Source of the DNA: Poindextera sp963719975 | GTDB taxonomy: Bacteria > Pseudomonadota > Alphaproteobacteria > Caulobacterales > Caulobacteraceae | DNA: 64,000 nt | Direction: 5' to 3' | Assembly: GCA_963719975.1 (NCBI GenBank) | Contig: CAVRED010000007.1 | Coordinates: 434,001-498,000 of the forward strand | Shown: positions 15,538 through 24,451 of the stretch, one piece after another | Numbering within the stretch: position 1 is the stretch's first letter | Layout of the letters: every line of letters starts with the position of its first letter | Notes under the pieces: model-generated | Database searches by the model: none | What the model saw: only the letters and a program-made list of their open reading frames with translations | Told to the model about the DNA's origin: nothing | Program-made: the position numbers and the translations under genes

Positions 15538-16890
15538 CTAGATCGGCAGCACCACGCTCGCCGTCAGTCCGCCGCCTTCGCGGTTGGCCAGGCGCGCGTC
15601 GCCCCCGTGGGCGCGGGCCACCGAACGGGCGACGGCGAGGCCCAGCCCGATGCCTCCCGTCTCGCGCGACCGCGAGGTCTCGTGACGGTGGAACGGCTCG
15701 AACACGCGCTCCAGCTCCGATGCGGGCAGCCCGCAGCCGTCGTCGTCGATCTCGACGATCGCCGAAGCGCCCTGGATAAGGACGCGCACACGAGCCTGGC
15801 GGCCGAACTTCACCGCGTTTTCCAGCAGGTTGTTGAACAGTCGCCGCAGCGCGACAGGGTCGCCCTCGAGCACGACCCGCTCGGCCCGCTCGATGCTGAC
15901 GCAAAGGCCCGTCTCGCTCATCTCGTCCACGACGCTTTCCACCAGGGAGGACAGCTCCAGCCGCGTGCGCTGGGTCTTGCGCGTCGCGTCTCGCACGAAC
16001 GCCAGCGTGCCGGAGATCATCGCTTCCATCTCGGCGATATCGGCAATCATGCGGGCGCTGACCTCCTCCGGCGCCGACTCCGCCCGGAACCGGAGCCGGG
16101 TCAGGGGCGTGCGCAGATCGTGCGCGACCGCCCCGACCATCGCCGTGCGGTCCTGGACGTAGCGATCGAGGCGCTCCTGCATCTCGTTGAAGGCCCGGAC
16201 GGCGACCGCGATCTCGCTCGGCCCCGCGATCGCGAGCGGCGGGGCGCGGGGATCGCGGCCGAGCCGCTCGGCGGCCTCGGCGAACAGCGAGATCGGCTTC
16301 GCCAGCCGCCGGGCGAACAGGTAAGCGACCGGCGTCAGCGCCAGCGCGCTCAGCATCACGGACAGGATCAACCGCTGCTGCCACGCATCCGGCGTGAGCG
16401 TCGGCTTCGGCCGGACGACGAGCCAGCGACCGTCGGGGCGTTTCAGGCCCACCTGGAACGGCGCGATGAGGAAGCGCTCCTCCGCCGGCTCGCCCTTCAG
16501 CGTCAGCTCGTTGCGCACGATGCGGAACTCGCGCCGGTCCGAGAATGGCGACAGGTCAGACGTGATGACCAGCTTGGACGGATCCACCCCCAGCATCTGG
16601 GCCAACGCCTTCTTGCCGGCCGGCGCGAGCTCCGCGGGCGTCGGTGGTTCGACGGCCGGAGGCTGGTCCGCGAGCCGGGTGACCAGGGGCCGGTGGTCGT
16701 TGGTGGTGACGCCAGGGCCTTCCTTCAGCACCTGGGCGATCTCGCCCATGCGATAGAAGTCCGGCGCCGGCGGCGGCAGGTTGAGCACGACCAGCAGATT
16801 GATGGTCAGCGCGCCGACGACGCTGAGCACGATCAGAACCAGGAGCTGGGCGAAGAGGGTCGCGGTCGGCGGCTGCCGCGCCTCGCTCAC
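15538..16890 (-). CDS. Sensor histidine kinase (EnvZ-like)
   Basis: A 450-residue membrane histidine kinase. TM1 is at about residues 12-36 (LFAQLLVLIVLSVVGALTIN), a periplasmic sensor region of about 130 residues follows, and TM2 is near 170-190 (LILSVMLSALALTPVAYLFA). Next come a HAMP segment (RRLAKPISLFAEAAERLG), the H-box MVGAVAHDLRTPLTRLRFR with the phospho-accepting His, and the ATPase domain: NLLENAVKFG (N-box), DDDGCGLP (G1) and GGIGLGLAVARSVARAHGG (G2). Its ATG overlaps the stop of the upstream response regulator by four bases, so they form a two-component pair. The signal is unknown. Confidence 0.92.
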   Translation of the reverse strand: MSEARQPPTATLFAQLLVLIVLSVVGALTINLLVVLNLPPPAPDFYRMGEIAQVLKEGPGVTTNDHRPLVTRLADQPPAVEPPTPAELAPAGKKALAQMLGVDPSKLVITSDLSPFSDRREFRIVRNELTLKGEPAEERFLIAPFQVGLKRPDGRWLVVRPKPTLTPDAWQQRLILSVMLSALALTPVAYLFARRLAKPISLFAEAAERLGRDPRAPPLAIAGPSEIAVAVRAFNEMQERLDRYVQDRTAMVGAVAHDLRTPLTRLRFRAESAPEEVSARMIADIAEMEAMISGTLAFVRDATRKTQRTRLELSSLVESVVDEMSETGLCVSIERAERVVLEGDPVALRRLFNNLLENAVKFGRQARVRVLIQGASAIVEIDDDGCGLPASELERVFEPFHRHETSRSRETGGIGLGLAVARSVARAHGGDARLANREGGGLTASVVLPI

Positions 16891-17642
16891 GCGCGCGAAA
16901 CCTTGGCCGTAAAGACGTAGCCCTCGTTGCGGATGGTGCGGATCAGCTCTTGCCCGCCAGAGCCATCGTCCAGCTTCTTGCGCAGGCGGCTGATCTGCAC
17001 GTCGATCGCCCGGTCGTAGGCCTCGGTATCGGGCCCCCGCGCCAGATCGAGCAGCCGATCGCGCGTCAGCACCCGTTGCGGCCGTTCGACGAAAGCGCGC
17101 AGCAGCGAGAACTCGCCGCTGGAGAGGTTCACCACCACGCCCTGCGGCGAGCGGAGCTCGCGGCGCACTAGATCAAGCCACCAGCCGGCGAACGCGCATC
17201 CCGCGCCGAGCTGGCCCTCGGCCGAGCGCGGCTCCTGGCGCCGGCGCAGGACCGCGCGGATGCGGGCCAGGAGCTCGCGCGGATTGCAGGGTTTGGGCAG
17301 GTAGTCGTCGGCCCCGAGCTCGAGGCCAACGATGCGGTCGGTCTCCTCGCCCATGGCGCTGAGCATGATGATGGCCGGGCCGTCAGGGCCGGCGATGCGG
17401 CGGCAGATGGCGAGCCCGTCCTCGCCCGGCAGCATGATGTCGAGCACGATGAGATCGACCGGCCCGCGCGCCAAGAGCTGTTCCATCTCATTGCCGTCGC
17501 CGGCGGTCTCCACCGCAAAGCCATGTCGGCGCAGGAATTCAGAGACCACGTCGCGAATCCCAGGGTCGTCGTCGACCATGAGAACGCGCGCGGCGGGTCC
17601 GCCATCGGTGCGTTGCGCCGCCATCTGGGTTTCAACGTTCAT
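16887..17642 (-). CDS. OmpR/PhoB-family response regulator
   Basis: A 251-residue DNA-binding response regulator. The receiver domain (about 18-135) has the acidic triad in LMVDDDPG, the phosphorylated Asp in IVLDIMLPGEDGL and the Lys in DYLPKPCNPRELLARI. The winged-helix effector (about 150-248) shows LSSGEFSLLRAFVERPQRVL, RDRLLDLARG, RAIDVQISRLRKKLDD and IRTIRNEGYVF. It lies directly upstream of the histidine kinase with a four-base overlap and is presumably its partner. A hydrophilic N-terminal extension of about 17 residues precedes the receiver; an internal ATG could shorten it (MAAQ at residue 7). Target genes cannot be read from the sequence. Confidence 0.94.
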   Translation of the reverse strand: MNVETQMAAQRTDGGPAARVLMVDDDPGIRDVVSEFLRRHGFAVETAGDGNEMEQLLARGPVDLIVLDIMLPGEDGLAICRRIAGPDGPAIIMLSAMGEETDRIVGLELGADDYLPKPCNPRELLARIRAVLRRRQEPRSAEGQLGAGCAFAGWWLDLVRRELRSPQGVVVNLSSGEFSLLRAFVERPQRVLTRDRLLDLARGPDTEAYDRAIDVQISRLRKKLDDGSGGQELIRTIRNEGYVFTAKVSRA

Positions 17643-17695
17643 GACGTCCTTATCCCGTCGGCGGCTTGCGAGCGCATTTCAACGCTGAAACCGGA

Positions 17696-18382
17696 TCATC
17701 GCGGCGCCTCGGCCAGGATCTCGTCGGCGACGAAGGGATTGGTGCGCCGCTCTTGCCCGAACGTGGACATCGGCCCGTGCCCTGGCACGAACGCGACATC
17801 GTCGCCGAGCGGCCAGAGCTTGGTGGTGATGGACTCGATCAGCTGCGCGTAGTCGCCACGTGGGAAGTCGGTCCGGCCGATCGAGCCTTGGAAGAGCACG
17901 TCGCCGACCTGCGCAAAGCGCGCCTGGCGATGGAAGAAGATCACATGGCCCGGCGTGTGCCCGGGCGTGTGGCGCACCTCGAACTCGGTCTCGCCGAGCA
18001 TGACGACGTCGCCGTCGCCGAGCCAGCGATCAGGAGTGAAGTTGCGCGCGCCCGTCATCCCGTAGCGGGCGCCGCTGTCGGCGATGCGGTCGATCCAGAA
18101 CTGATCGTCCGGATGCGGCCCCTCGATCGGCGCACCGGTCGCGTCCTTCAGCGCGGCCACGCCCCCGGCATGGTCCATATGGCCGTGGGTGACCCAGATC
18201 TTCTCGACCTCGAGGCCTTGCGAGCGGATGGCGCCGAGCAGCCGCTCAACCTCGCCGCCGGGGTCGATCACCGCCGCCTTCTTCGTCTTGGCGCACCAGA
18301 CGATCGTGCAGTTCTGCTGTAGCGGCGTCACCGGCGCGATCACGGCGCGGATGGGCAAGGCTTCGGCTTCGGCGGCGCTCAA
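17696..18382 (-). CDS. MBL-fold metallo-hydrolase (glyoxalase II-like)
   Basis: A metallo-beta-lactamase-fold hydrolase of about 228 residues, of the YcbL/GloB-like group that hydrolyses thioesters such as S-lactoylglutathione. Metal ligands are seen in THGHMDHAGG (HxHxDH), HTPGHTPGHVIF, GDVLFQGSIGRTDFPRGD and the final FVPGHGPMSTFG. The frame is open to 18451, but its first residues come from the 9-bp periodic repeat arm, so I prefer TTG 18382 (AGGAG nine bases upstream); TTG 18358 is the other option. It is followed leftwards by the two-component genes with 53 bases between, so a link is possible but not shown. Confidence 0.85.
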   Translation of the reverse strand: MSAAEAEALPIRAVIAPVTPLQQNCTIVWCAKTKKAAVIDPGGEVERLLGAIRSQGLEVEKIWVTHGHMDHAGGVAALKDATGAPIEGPHPDDQFWIDRIADSGARYGMTGARNFTPDRWLGDGDVVMLGETEFEVRHTPGHTPGHVIFFHRQARFAQVGDVLFQGSIGRTDFPRGDYAQLIESITTKLWPLGDDVAFVPGHGPMSTFGQERRTNPFVADEILAEAPR

Positions 18383-18413
18383 CGCGGGGGGCTCCTGGAG
18401 ACGGCGGACTACA

Positions 18414-18653
18414 GGTTTCCACGAAAAACACGAAAAGCACGAGCGCGCCAATCTTCCCCGTCATCCCCCGCCGTAGCGGCGCAGCCGCGGACTGCGAAGC
18501 AGAGGCGCGTAGCAGCCAATGCGGGGGACCCATGAACACCTGCGTCAGGCCGTGATCATGGGTGGCCGGAACAAGTCGGGCCATGACGATGAAATTGGGA
18601 TCTCGGTGGCCGATCCCACCTGTTCGTGTTTTTCGTGTTTTTCGTGGCCAATT
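18414..18653. repeat. Second composite REP-like block with 9-bp periodic arms
   Basis: The left arm at about 18418-18446 reads CACGAAAAA, CACGAAAAG, CACGAGCGC. The right arm at 18624-18650 reads TTCGTGTTT, TTCGTGTTT, TTCGTGGCC, its inverted counterpart. Between them lie an inverted pair of about 11 bases (TCATCCCCCGC and GCGGGGGACCCATGA) and a segment with GGTGGCCGGAACAAGTCGGG, of a type common between alphaproteobacterial genes. The architecture matches the block at 41-250, with another 9-mer. The arms reach into the first codons of the possible hrpB and MBL reading frames. Confidence 0.75.
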
Positions 18654-21100
18654 CTTCTCCAGATGCGCTGCCGATCGAGGAGTTGCTGCCGGCGATCAGG
18701 GGCGCGCTCGATGAGCGGTCGAGCGCGGTGATCGTGGCGCCGCCGGGCGCGGGCAAGACGACCGTCGTGCCCTTGGCGCTGCTCGACGCGCCTTGGGCCG
18801 AGGGCGGCAAGCTGATCCTGCTCGAGCCCCGCCGGCTCGCCGCGCGGGCGGCTGCGGCCCGCATGGCCGAGACGCTGGGCGAGGCGGTCGGAGCGAGCGT
18901 CGGCTTTCGCGTCCGGATGGAGAGCCGCGTCTCGGCGCGGACGCGCATCGAGGTCGTCACCGAGGGCGTCTTCACCCGCATGATCCTGGATGACCCGGGC
19001 CTCGACGGCGTCGCCGGCGTGCTCTTCGACGAGTTCCACGAACGAAGCCTCGACGCCGATCTGGGCCTGGCTTTCGCGTGTGACACCCAGTCGGTGTTGC
19101 GACCGGAGCTTCGCCTGGTGGTCATGTCCGCGACCCTCGATGGGGCGCGGATCGCGAGCCTGCTGGACGACGCTCCCATCATCGAGAGTCACGGCCGCGC
19201 CTGGCCCGTCGACACCCGCTACCTCGGCCGCGATGCGAGCCGCACCATCGAGGACCAGACCGTCCGGGCCGTCGAGCGCGCGCTTGCCGAGGCCGAGGGC
19301 GGCGTCCTTGTCTTCCTGCCGGGGCAAGCGGAGATCGAGAGGACGGCCGAGCGACTGGCCGAGCGCATCCGCGACCCGGCCATCCTGATCGCGCCGCTCT
19401 ACGCCGCCCTTGCGCCGCAGGCGCAGGACCTGGCGATCGCGCCCGCGCCGTCCGGCCGGCGCAAGGTGGTGATCGCGACCTCGATCGCCGAGACCAGCCT
19501 GACGCTTCCGGACATTGCGGTCGTCGTCGACGCCGGGCTGGCGCGCGTCCCGCGCTACGATCCGGCCAGCGGGCTCACGCGCCTGGCGACCGTGCGCGTC
19601 TCGCGCGCTTCCGCCGACCAGCGGCGCGGGCGGGCCGGCCGCCTTGGGCCTGGCGTCTGCTATCGCTTGTGGGACGAGGCCGAGACCCGCGCCCTCGTCG
19701 CTTTCGAGCGGCCGGAGATCCTCGAGACCGACCTCTCGCGGCTGGCGCTTGACCTCGCGCGCTGGGGCGCGAGGGACGGGGGCAGCCTGGCCTTCCTCGA
19801 CCGCCCGCCGGCGGCGGCCATGGCCGAGGCCGCGGCGCTGCTAGAACGTCTCGGCGCGCTAGACGCGGACGGCGCGCTGACGCCGCACGGGCAGGCGATG
19901 GGCGCGCTCCCGCTGCCGCCCAGGCTGGCCCACATGCTGGTCAGAGGGGCGGAGCAGGGCGCCGGGCCGCGCGCGGCGCGGATCGCCGTGCTTTTGACCG
20001 AACGCGGCCTCGGCGGCCGCAGCTCCGATCTCACCCACCGCCTTGATGCGTTCGAGACCGACCGCTCGCGGCGGGCCAGCGACGCCCGCGGGCTCTCCGA
20101 CCGCTGGGCCGCGCTGGCCGGCGGCGCTCGCGGTCAGGCGGCCGTCGATGACGGCCTTCTCCTCGCCGAAGCCTTCCCCGAGCGCATCGCCAAGGCGCGA
20201 GGGCCCGCGGGCGCCTACCAGCTCGTGAATGGCAGGGGCGTCGAGCTCGACCCAGCCGAGGCGCTGGCGCGCGAGCCGTGGCTCGCTGTCGCCGAGCTCG
20301 GCGGCGGGAAGGCGCGCGACCGAGTCCTGCTCGCCGCACGGCTGGGCGAGGCGGCGCTGCGCACCGCTTTCGCCGACCGCATGACCCGTGAGGAGCGGCT
20401 CGAAACCGGGACAGACGGCCGTGTGCGGGCGAAAGAGACCCTCTGGCTCGGCCGATTGCCGGTCGAGGAGCGCACGATCGCGACACCGCCGCCGGCGCTC
20501 ATTGAGGCCGCGCTCTTGGATCAGGTTGATCGGGAGGGGCTGGCCACCCTCGCCTGGGGCGAGGCGTCGGGCGGCCTGCGCGCCCGCGTCGCCTTCCTGC
20601 GCAGCCTCGACGACGCCTGGCCTGACCTCGGCGACGCCGCGCTGGCGGCGCGGCTGGGTGATTGGCTCGCCCCACTGCTCTCCGGCAAGACCGCGCTGCG
20701 GCAGGTGACGGACGCCGCCCTCGAACAGGGGCTTCGTGGCCTGATCCCCTGGGAGCTCCAGCGCCGCCTCGGGCCCGAGGCGCCGACGCGCTGGACGGCG
20801 CCCACCGGCTCGACATTTCGGATCGACTACGGCTCAGAAGGCGGGCCGCGCGTCGATGTTCGCGTGCAGGAGGTCTTCGGGCTGACCGCGCACCCAACGC
20901 TCGCCCACGGGGTCCCGCTCACGCTCGCGCTGCTCTCGCCGGCCCACCGACCGATTCAGCTCACCAAGGACCTGCCTGGCTTCTGGGCGGGATCGTGGGC
21001 GGAGGTGCGCAAGGCCATGCGCGGGCGCTACCCCAAGCACGAGTGGCCGGAGGACCCGGCGCTCGCGGCGCCGACGCGGCGAGCCAAACCGAGGGGCTAG
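18644..21100 (+). CDS. hrpB: ATP-dependent helicase HrpB
   Basis: A DEAH-box RNA-helicase-like ATPase of the HrpB family (about 818 residues from the chosen start); its cellular role is poorly defined. Domains in order: RecA1 with Walker A APPGAGKTTVVPLAL, Walker B LFDEFHERSLDADLG (DEFH) and VMSATLDG; RecA2 with VLVFLPGQAEIERTAERLAE, VIATSIAETSLTLPDI and SADQRRGRAGRLGPGVCYRL; then helicase-associated domains and the HrpB C-terminal region with GLIPWELQRRL, HRPIQLTKDLPGFW and MRGRYPKHEWPEDP. Three in-frame GTG codons (18626, 18635, 18644) lie in the repeat arm; I choose the last because the earlier ones only translate the repeat. No ribosome binding site is visible. Confidence 0.93.
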   Translation: MANSSPDALPIEELLPAIRGALDERSSAVIVAPPGAGKTTVVPLALLDAPWAEGGKLILLEPRRLAARAAAARMAETLGEAVGASVGFRVRMESRVSARTRIEVVTEGVFTRMILDDPGLDGVAGVLFDEFHERSLDADLGLAFACDTQSVLRPELRLVVMSATLDGARIASLLDDAPIIESHGRAWPVDTRYLGRDASRTIEDQTVRAVERALAEAEGGVLVFLPGQAEIERTAERLAERIRDPAILIAPLYAALAPQAQDLAIAPAPSGRRKVVIATSIAETSLTLPDIAVVVDAGLARVPRYDPASGLTRLATVRVSRASADQRRGRAGRLGPGVCYRLWDEAETRALVAFERPEILETDLSRLALDLARWGARDGGSLAFLDRPPAAAMAEAAALLERLGALDADGALTPHGQAMGALPLPPRLAHMLVRGAEQGAGPRAARIAVLLTERGLGGRSSDLTHRLDAFETDRSRRASDARGLSDRWAALAGGARGQAAVDDGLLLAEAFPERIAKARGPAGAYQLVNGRGVELDPAEALAREPWLAVAELGGGKARDRVLLAARLGEAALRTAFADRMTREERLETGTDGRVRAKETLWLGRLPVEERTIATPPPALIEAALLDQVDREGLATLAWGEASGGLRARVAFLRSLDDAWPDLGDAALAARLGDWLAPLLSGKTALRQVTDAALEQGLRGLIPWELQRRLGPEAPTRWTAPTGSTFRIDYGSEGGPRVDVRVQEVFGLTAHPTLAHGVPLTLALLSPAHRPIQLTKDLPGFWAGSWAEVRKAMRGRYPKHEWPEDPALAAPTRRAKPRG

Positions 21101-21150
21101 GCATCGACCCTCGCGAACGACTAGGCTCTCGCCTTCCGGGAGAACCTCGC

Positions 21151-21936
21151 ATGCACAGGCGGCTGCGGTTGTGGATCGCGCTCGTCGCCGCCGCTCTTCT
21201 CGCGGCCGGTGCGGCGGCGCTGCACGCGATGCCGGAGCTGCAGGCCGAGCTGCTGCTCAAGGTATCGCCGAAATCGTTCCGCGACGCCGAGTTCCTGCGT
21301 TTCACCAACCGGGCTGGCGATGCGCTCTACCTCTTGGGGACCATCCATGGCGACCACCTGACGACGCCCGGCTACTCGCTCTGGAACGTCGGCGCGGTGG
21401 TCAGGCGACTGCATCCGGACCTCCTCTTGGTCGAGGAGCGACCGGACGCAGTGGCGCGCGGCCACCTCGGCGATGGTCCGGTCGAGATGCCCTTCGCCAG
21501 CTTGACCGCCAAGGCTGACGGGATCGCGGTCGAAGGGATGGATTGGATCGCGATGGACGCAAGCCACCAGGTCGATCCGTCGGCGCGTGAAGATCACATG
21601 TTCGCCAACATCGCCGCGGCGCTCGCGGGGCACCGCAAGACCTTGATCCTTACCGGGTTTTCTCACCTCGAGGCGTTCGCGCCCAAGCTCACGGCGCTGG
21701 GGTGGAGCGCGGCGCCTTTCGCGAGTGAGGACAAGGAGCGCCTGTTCGACACGACCGGCGAGCCGCAGACCTTTCCACCAGGGATGAAGCAGGCGATCGA
21801 GCAGCGGATCACCGATGCCGAGGTCGAAATGGCGGGCGTGACCGACAGCTTCTGGCGGGCGCGGCTGGCCGACGTCATCGCCTCCCGCCGCGGGTTGCTC
21901 GCTACGATCGACAAGGTCGGCGAGCGGGCGCGCTAG
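21151..21936 (+). CDS. TraB/GumN family protein
   Basis: A 261-residue TraB/GumN-like protein, a fold suspected to be a metal-dependent peptidase. A signal peptide or membrane anchor spans residues about 5-28 (LRLWIALVAAALLAAGAAAL), so the domain is probably periplasmic. Hallmarks are DALYLLGTIHGDHL (the GxxH motif), LLLVEERPDAVARG and LILTGFSHLEAF, the second conserved His region. Spacing to hrpB is 50 bases on the same strand; a common transcript is possible. The length is within the family range. Substrate and role are unknown. Confidence 0.75.
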   Translation: MHRRLRLWIALVAAALLAAGAAALHAMPELQAELLLKVSPKSFRDAEFLRFTNRAGDALYLLGTIHGDHLTTPGYSLWNVGAVVRRLHPDLLLVEERPDAVARGHLGDGPVEMPFASLTAKADGIAVEGMDWIAMDASHQVDPSAREDHMFANIAAALAGHRKTLILTGFSHLEAFAPKLTALGWSAAPFASEDKERLFDTTGEPQTFPPGMKQAIEQRITDAEVEMAGVTDSFWRARLADVIASRRGLLATIDKVGERAR

Positions 21937-22043
21937 CCGCGCTCTCGCGGCCTTCGAAGGCCGCATTGCCGGACCGCGCGGCTGCCGCTAGCGTGCCCGG
22001 ATCGGGGGTCGCCCGAGTTCAGGCGAATTTGCAGGAGAGCCAG

Positions 22044-23663
22044 ATGGCGGGCGCGGTCGTACGGCCAACGGTTCTTGCGCGCATCTTCCAGCGCAAGCCC
22101 GTCGAACTGATCCATGCGGAAACGGATCACGGCGAGCTCAAACGCTCGCTGGGCGCGCTGAACCTGGTCCTGCTCGGCATCGGCTGCATCATCGGCACCG
22201 GCATCTTCGTGCTGACCGGCCACGCCGCCGCCGAGTGGGCCGGGCCGGCGATCATGATCTCGTTCGTGCTGACCGGCATCCTCTGCGGGTTCGTGGCCCT
22301 CTGCTACGCCGAGCTGGCCTCGGCCCTGCCGGTCTCCGGCTCGGCTTATTCCTACAGCTACGCGTCCATGGGCGAGATCGTCGCCTGGATCATGGGCCTC
22401 TTGCTGCTCTTGGAGTACGGGCTCGCCGCCTCGACGGTCGCGGTCGGCTGGTCGGGCTATCTAACCAGCCTGCTGCACGACAACCTTGGCATCACCATCC
22501 CGCAGGCGCTGACCGCGGCCGGCCCGATCAAGGTGAACGGCGTCGTCGTGGGCCACGGGATCATGAATCTGCCGGCCATGCTCGGGATTGCGGCGGTCAC
22601 CGGGCTGCTCATCGTGGGGGTGTCCGAAAGCGCGACCGTCAACAACGTCATCGTGTTCATCAAACTGACGGTGGTGATCGCCTTCATCGCGATCGGTTCG
22701 TTCTTCGTGCACCCGGCGCTCTGGCATCCGCTGATCCCGCCGCAATCCCCGCCGCCGCCCGCCGGCACGCCGATGGACATGGGCCATCAGATCGTCCGCG
22801 CGCTGGTCGACGTGATCACCGGCGCCAAGAGTTCACATTATGGCCTGGGCGGCATGATCCACGGCGCGGCCGTCATCTTCTTCGCCTACATCGGGTTCGA
22901 GGCGGTCTCGACGGCGGGCGCTGAGTTGAAGAACCCGGGGCGCGACATGCCAATCGGCATCCTGGGCGCGCTCGTCATCTGCACGATCCTCTACATCGCA
23001 ACCTGCGCGGTTCTCGTCGGCATCGTGCCTTACGCCTCGCTGGACGGCCCCGCGCCGATCGCAACCGCGGTCAACCGCATGGCGCTGGAGTCCCACGATC
23101 CATACATCGGCTGGTTCGCCATCGCGGTGAAGATTGGCGCGATCGCGGGCCTCTCCAGCGTCATGCTGGTGCTGCTCTACGGCCAGACGCGCATCTTCTA
23201 CACCATGTCGCACGACGGGCTATTGCCGTCGCATCTGGCTGTGGTGTCCAAGCGGTTCATGACGCCCTGGATCAACACCATCATCGTTGGCGTGCTCGCC
23301 GCCGCTGCGGCCGGCTTCATGTCGTTGGAGGCGCTCTCCGACCTGACCAACGTCGGCTCGCTCGCCGCGTTCGCCATCGTCTGTGCGACGGTGATCTACC
23401 TGCGCGTGACGCACCCGCACATGGCCCGCCCGTTCAGGACGCCGCTGTTCCCGGTCGTGCCGATCCTGGGCGTCCTGATGTGCCTTTTTCTTCTGATGAG
23501 CCTCATGGCGGTGCCGGTCACGAGGAACTTCTTCCTCTTCTACATGGCGGGCGGCGTTGTGGTGTATTTCGCCTTCGGCCTGTGGAACTCCAAGCTTGGG
23601 CGCGGACTTGCAACCGTGCCCGATACTCTGGCCGGCATGGAGGCGCCGCACGTCGAGCCCTAG
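22044..23663 (+). CDS. APC-family amino acid permease
   Basis: A 539-residue cationic-amino-acid-type permease of the APC superfamily (CAT/YfnA-like) in the inner membrane. The substrate-site signature is LLGIGCIIGTGIFVLTGHAA in TM1, and IFFAYIGFEAVSTAGAELKNPGRDMP marks TM6 and the following loop (the whole block lies near residues 275-305). About twelve hydrophobic segments can be counted. The ATG at 22044 has AGGAGAG at 22034-22039; an upstream in-frame start at 21966 is less likely. It ends by overlapping the convergent RNA methyltransferase gene by four bases. The substrate is likely an amino acid, not further determined. Confidence 0.92.
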   Translation: MAGAVVRPTVLARIFQRKPVELIHAETDHGELKRSLGALNLVLLGIGCIIGTGIFVLTGHAAAEWAGPAIMISFVLTGILCGFVALCYAELASALPVSGSAYSYSYASMGEIVAWIMGLLLLLEYGLAASTVAVGWSGYLTSLLHDNLGITIPQALTAAGPIKVNGVVVGHGIMNLPAMLGIAAVTGLLIVGVSESATVNNVIVFIKLTVVIAFIAIGSFFVHPALWHPLIPPQSPPPPAGTPMDMGHQIVRALVDVITGAKSSHYGLGGMIHGAAVIFFAYIGFEAVSTAGAELKNPGRDMPIGILGALVICTILYIATCAVLVGIVPYASLDGPAPIATAVNRMALESHDPYIGWFAIAVKIGAIAGLSSVMLVLLYGQTRIFYTMSHDGLLPSHLAVVSKRFMTPWINTIIVGVLAAAAAGFMSLEALSDLTNVGSLAAFAIVCATVIYLRVTHPHMARPFRTPLFPVVPILGVLMCLFLLMSLMAVPVTRNFFLFYMAGGVVVYFAFGLWNSKLGRGLATVPDTLAGMEAPHVEP

Positions 23664-24451
23664 GCGGTCGCTGCGTAGAGCATGACACCGGTCGCGACGG
23701 CCAGGTTGAGGCTGTCCGCGCGCCCGCGCATGGGGATCTTCACCGTCACGTCGCAGAGGCCGGCCAACGCCGCGCTGAGGCCCGCCTGTTCAGGCCCCAT
23801 CAGCAGCAGGCAGGGCTTGCCGTAGCGGGCGGCGCGAAAGTCGACGTCGGCCGAGAGCAGGGTCCCGACCACCGAGCCCGGCCATTGCGCACGCCAAGCG
23901 ATGAAGTCGGCCGCCGACGCGCGATAGATCGGAACGGCGAAGATCGAGCCCATCGTCGCTCGCACGGCTTCGACCGAGTAGGGGTCGCAGGTCTCGCCAA
24001 TCAGGATCACGCCCCCGGCGCCGGCCGCATCGACAGTGCGCACGATGGCGCCCAGATTGCCCGGGTCCCGCACGCCCTCCAGCGCCACCCAGGCCGGCGC
24101 GGTCGCCGGCCGGAGCTCACCGAGCGTCGCCAACGCCTGGCTGAAAACGGCGACGACGGCCTGCGGATTGTCGCGGCGGGAGACCTTTTCGAGGATGGCG
24201 TGGCTGACCTCGACCACCTGGCCGCCGGCTCCAGCGGTGGCGTCGGCCACGCGCTGGAAGGCGGGAAGGGCGGCCGCCTCTGCCGCATAGAGAACGGTCC
24301 TTGGCGTGCGATCGAGCTCGACGGCCTCCAGGACAAGCTTCAGGCCCTCCGCAAGGAAAAGCCCGCTCTCTTGCCGCGCCTTGCGCATGTGCAAGGCCCT
24401 GGCGGCCTTGACGAGCGGGTTGGCGAGCGAGGTGATGGCCCGCGCGCTCAC
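23660..24451 (-). CDS. TrmH/SpoU family RNA 2'-O-methyltransferase
   Basis: A 263-residue SPOUT methyltransferase that would 2'-O-methylate tRNA or rRNA ribose. The N-terminal substrate-binding part has ITSLANPLVKAARALHMRKA and SGLFLAEGLKLVLEA. The catalytic knot carries motif 1 GVRDPGNLGAIVRTVDAAGA, motif 2 CLLLMGPEQAGLS and motif 3 IPMRGRADSLNLAVATGVML. It is coupled to the upstream methyltransferase gene 24448-25353 by a four-base overlap, so both act in RNA modification. The exact target nucleotide cannot be read from sequence. Confidence 0.92.
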   Translation of the reverse strand: MSARAITSLANPLVKAARALHMRKARQESGLFLAEGLKLVLEAVELDRTPRTVLYAAEAAALPAFQRVADATAGAGGQVVEVSHAILEKVSRRDNPQAVVAVFSQALATLGELRPATAPAWVALEGVRDPGNLGAIVRTVDAAGAGGVILIGETCDPYSVEAVRATMGSIFAVPIYRASAADFIAWRAQWPGSVVGTLLSADVDFRAARYGKPCLLLMGPEQAGLSAALAGLCDVTVKIPMRGRADSLNLAVATGVMLYAATA

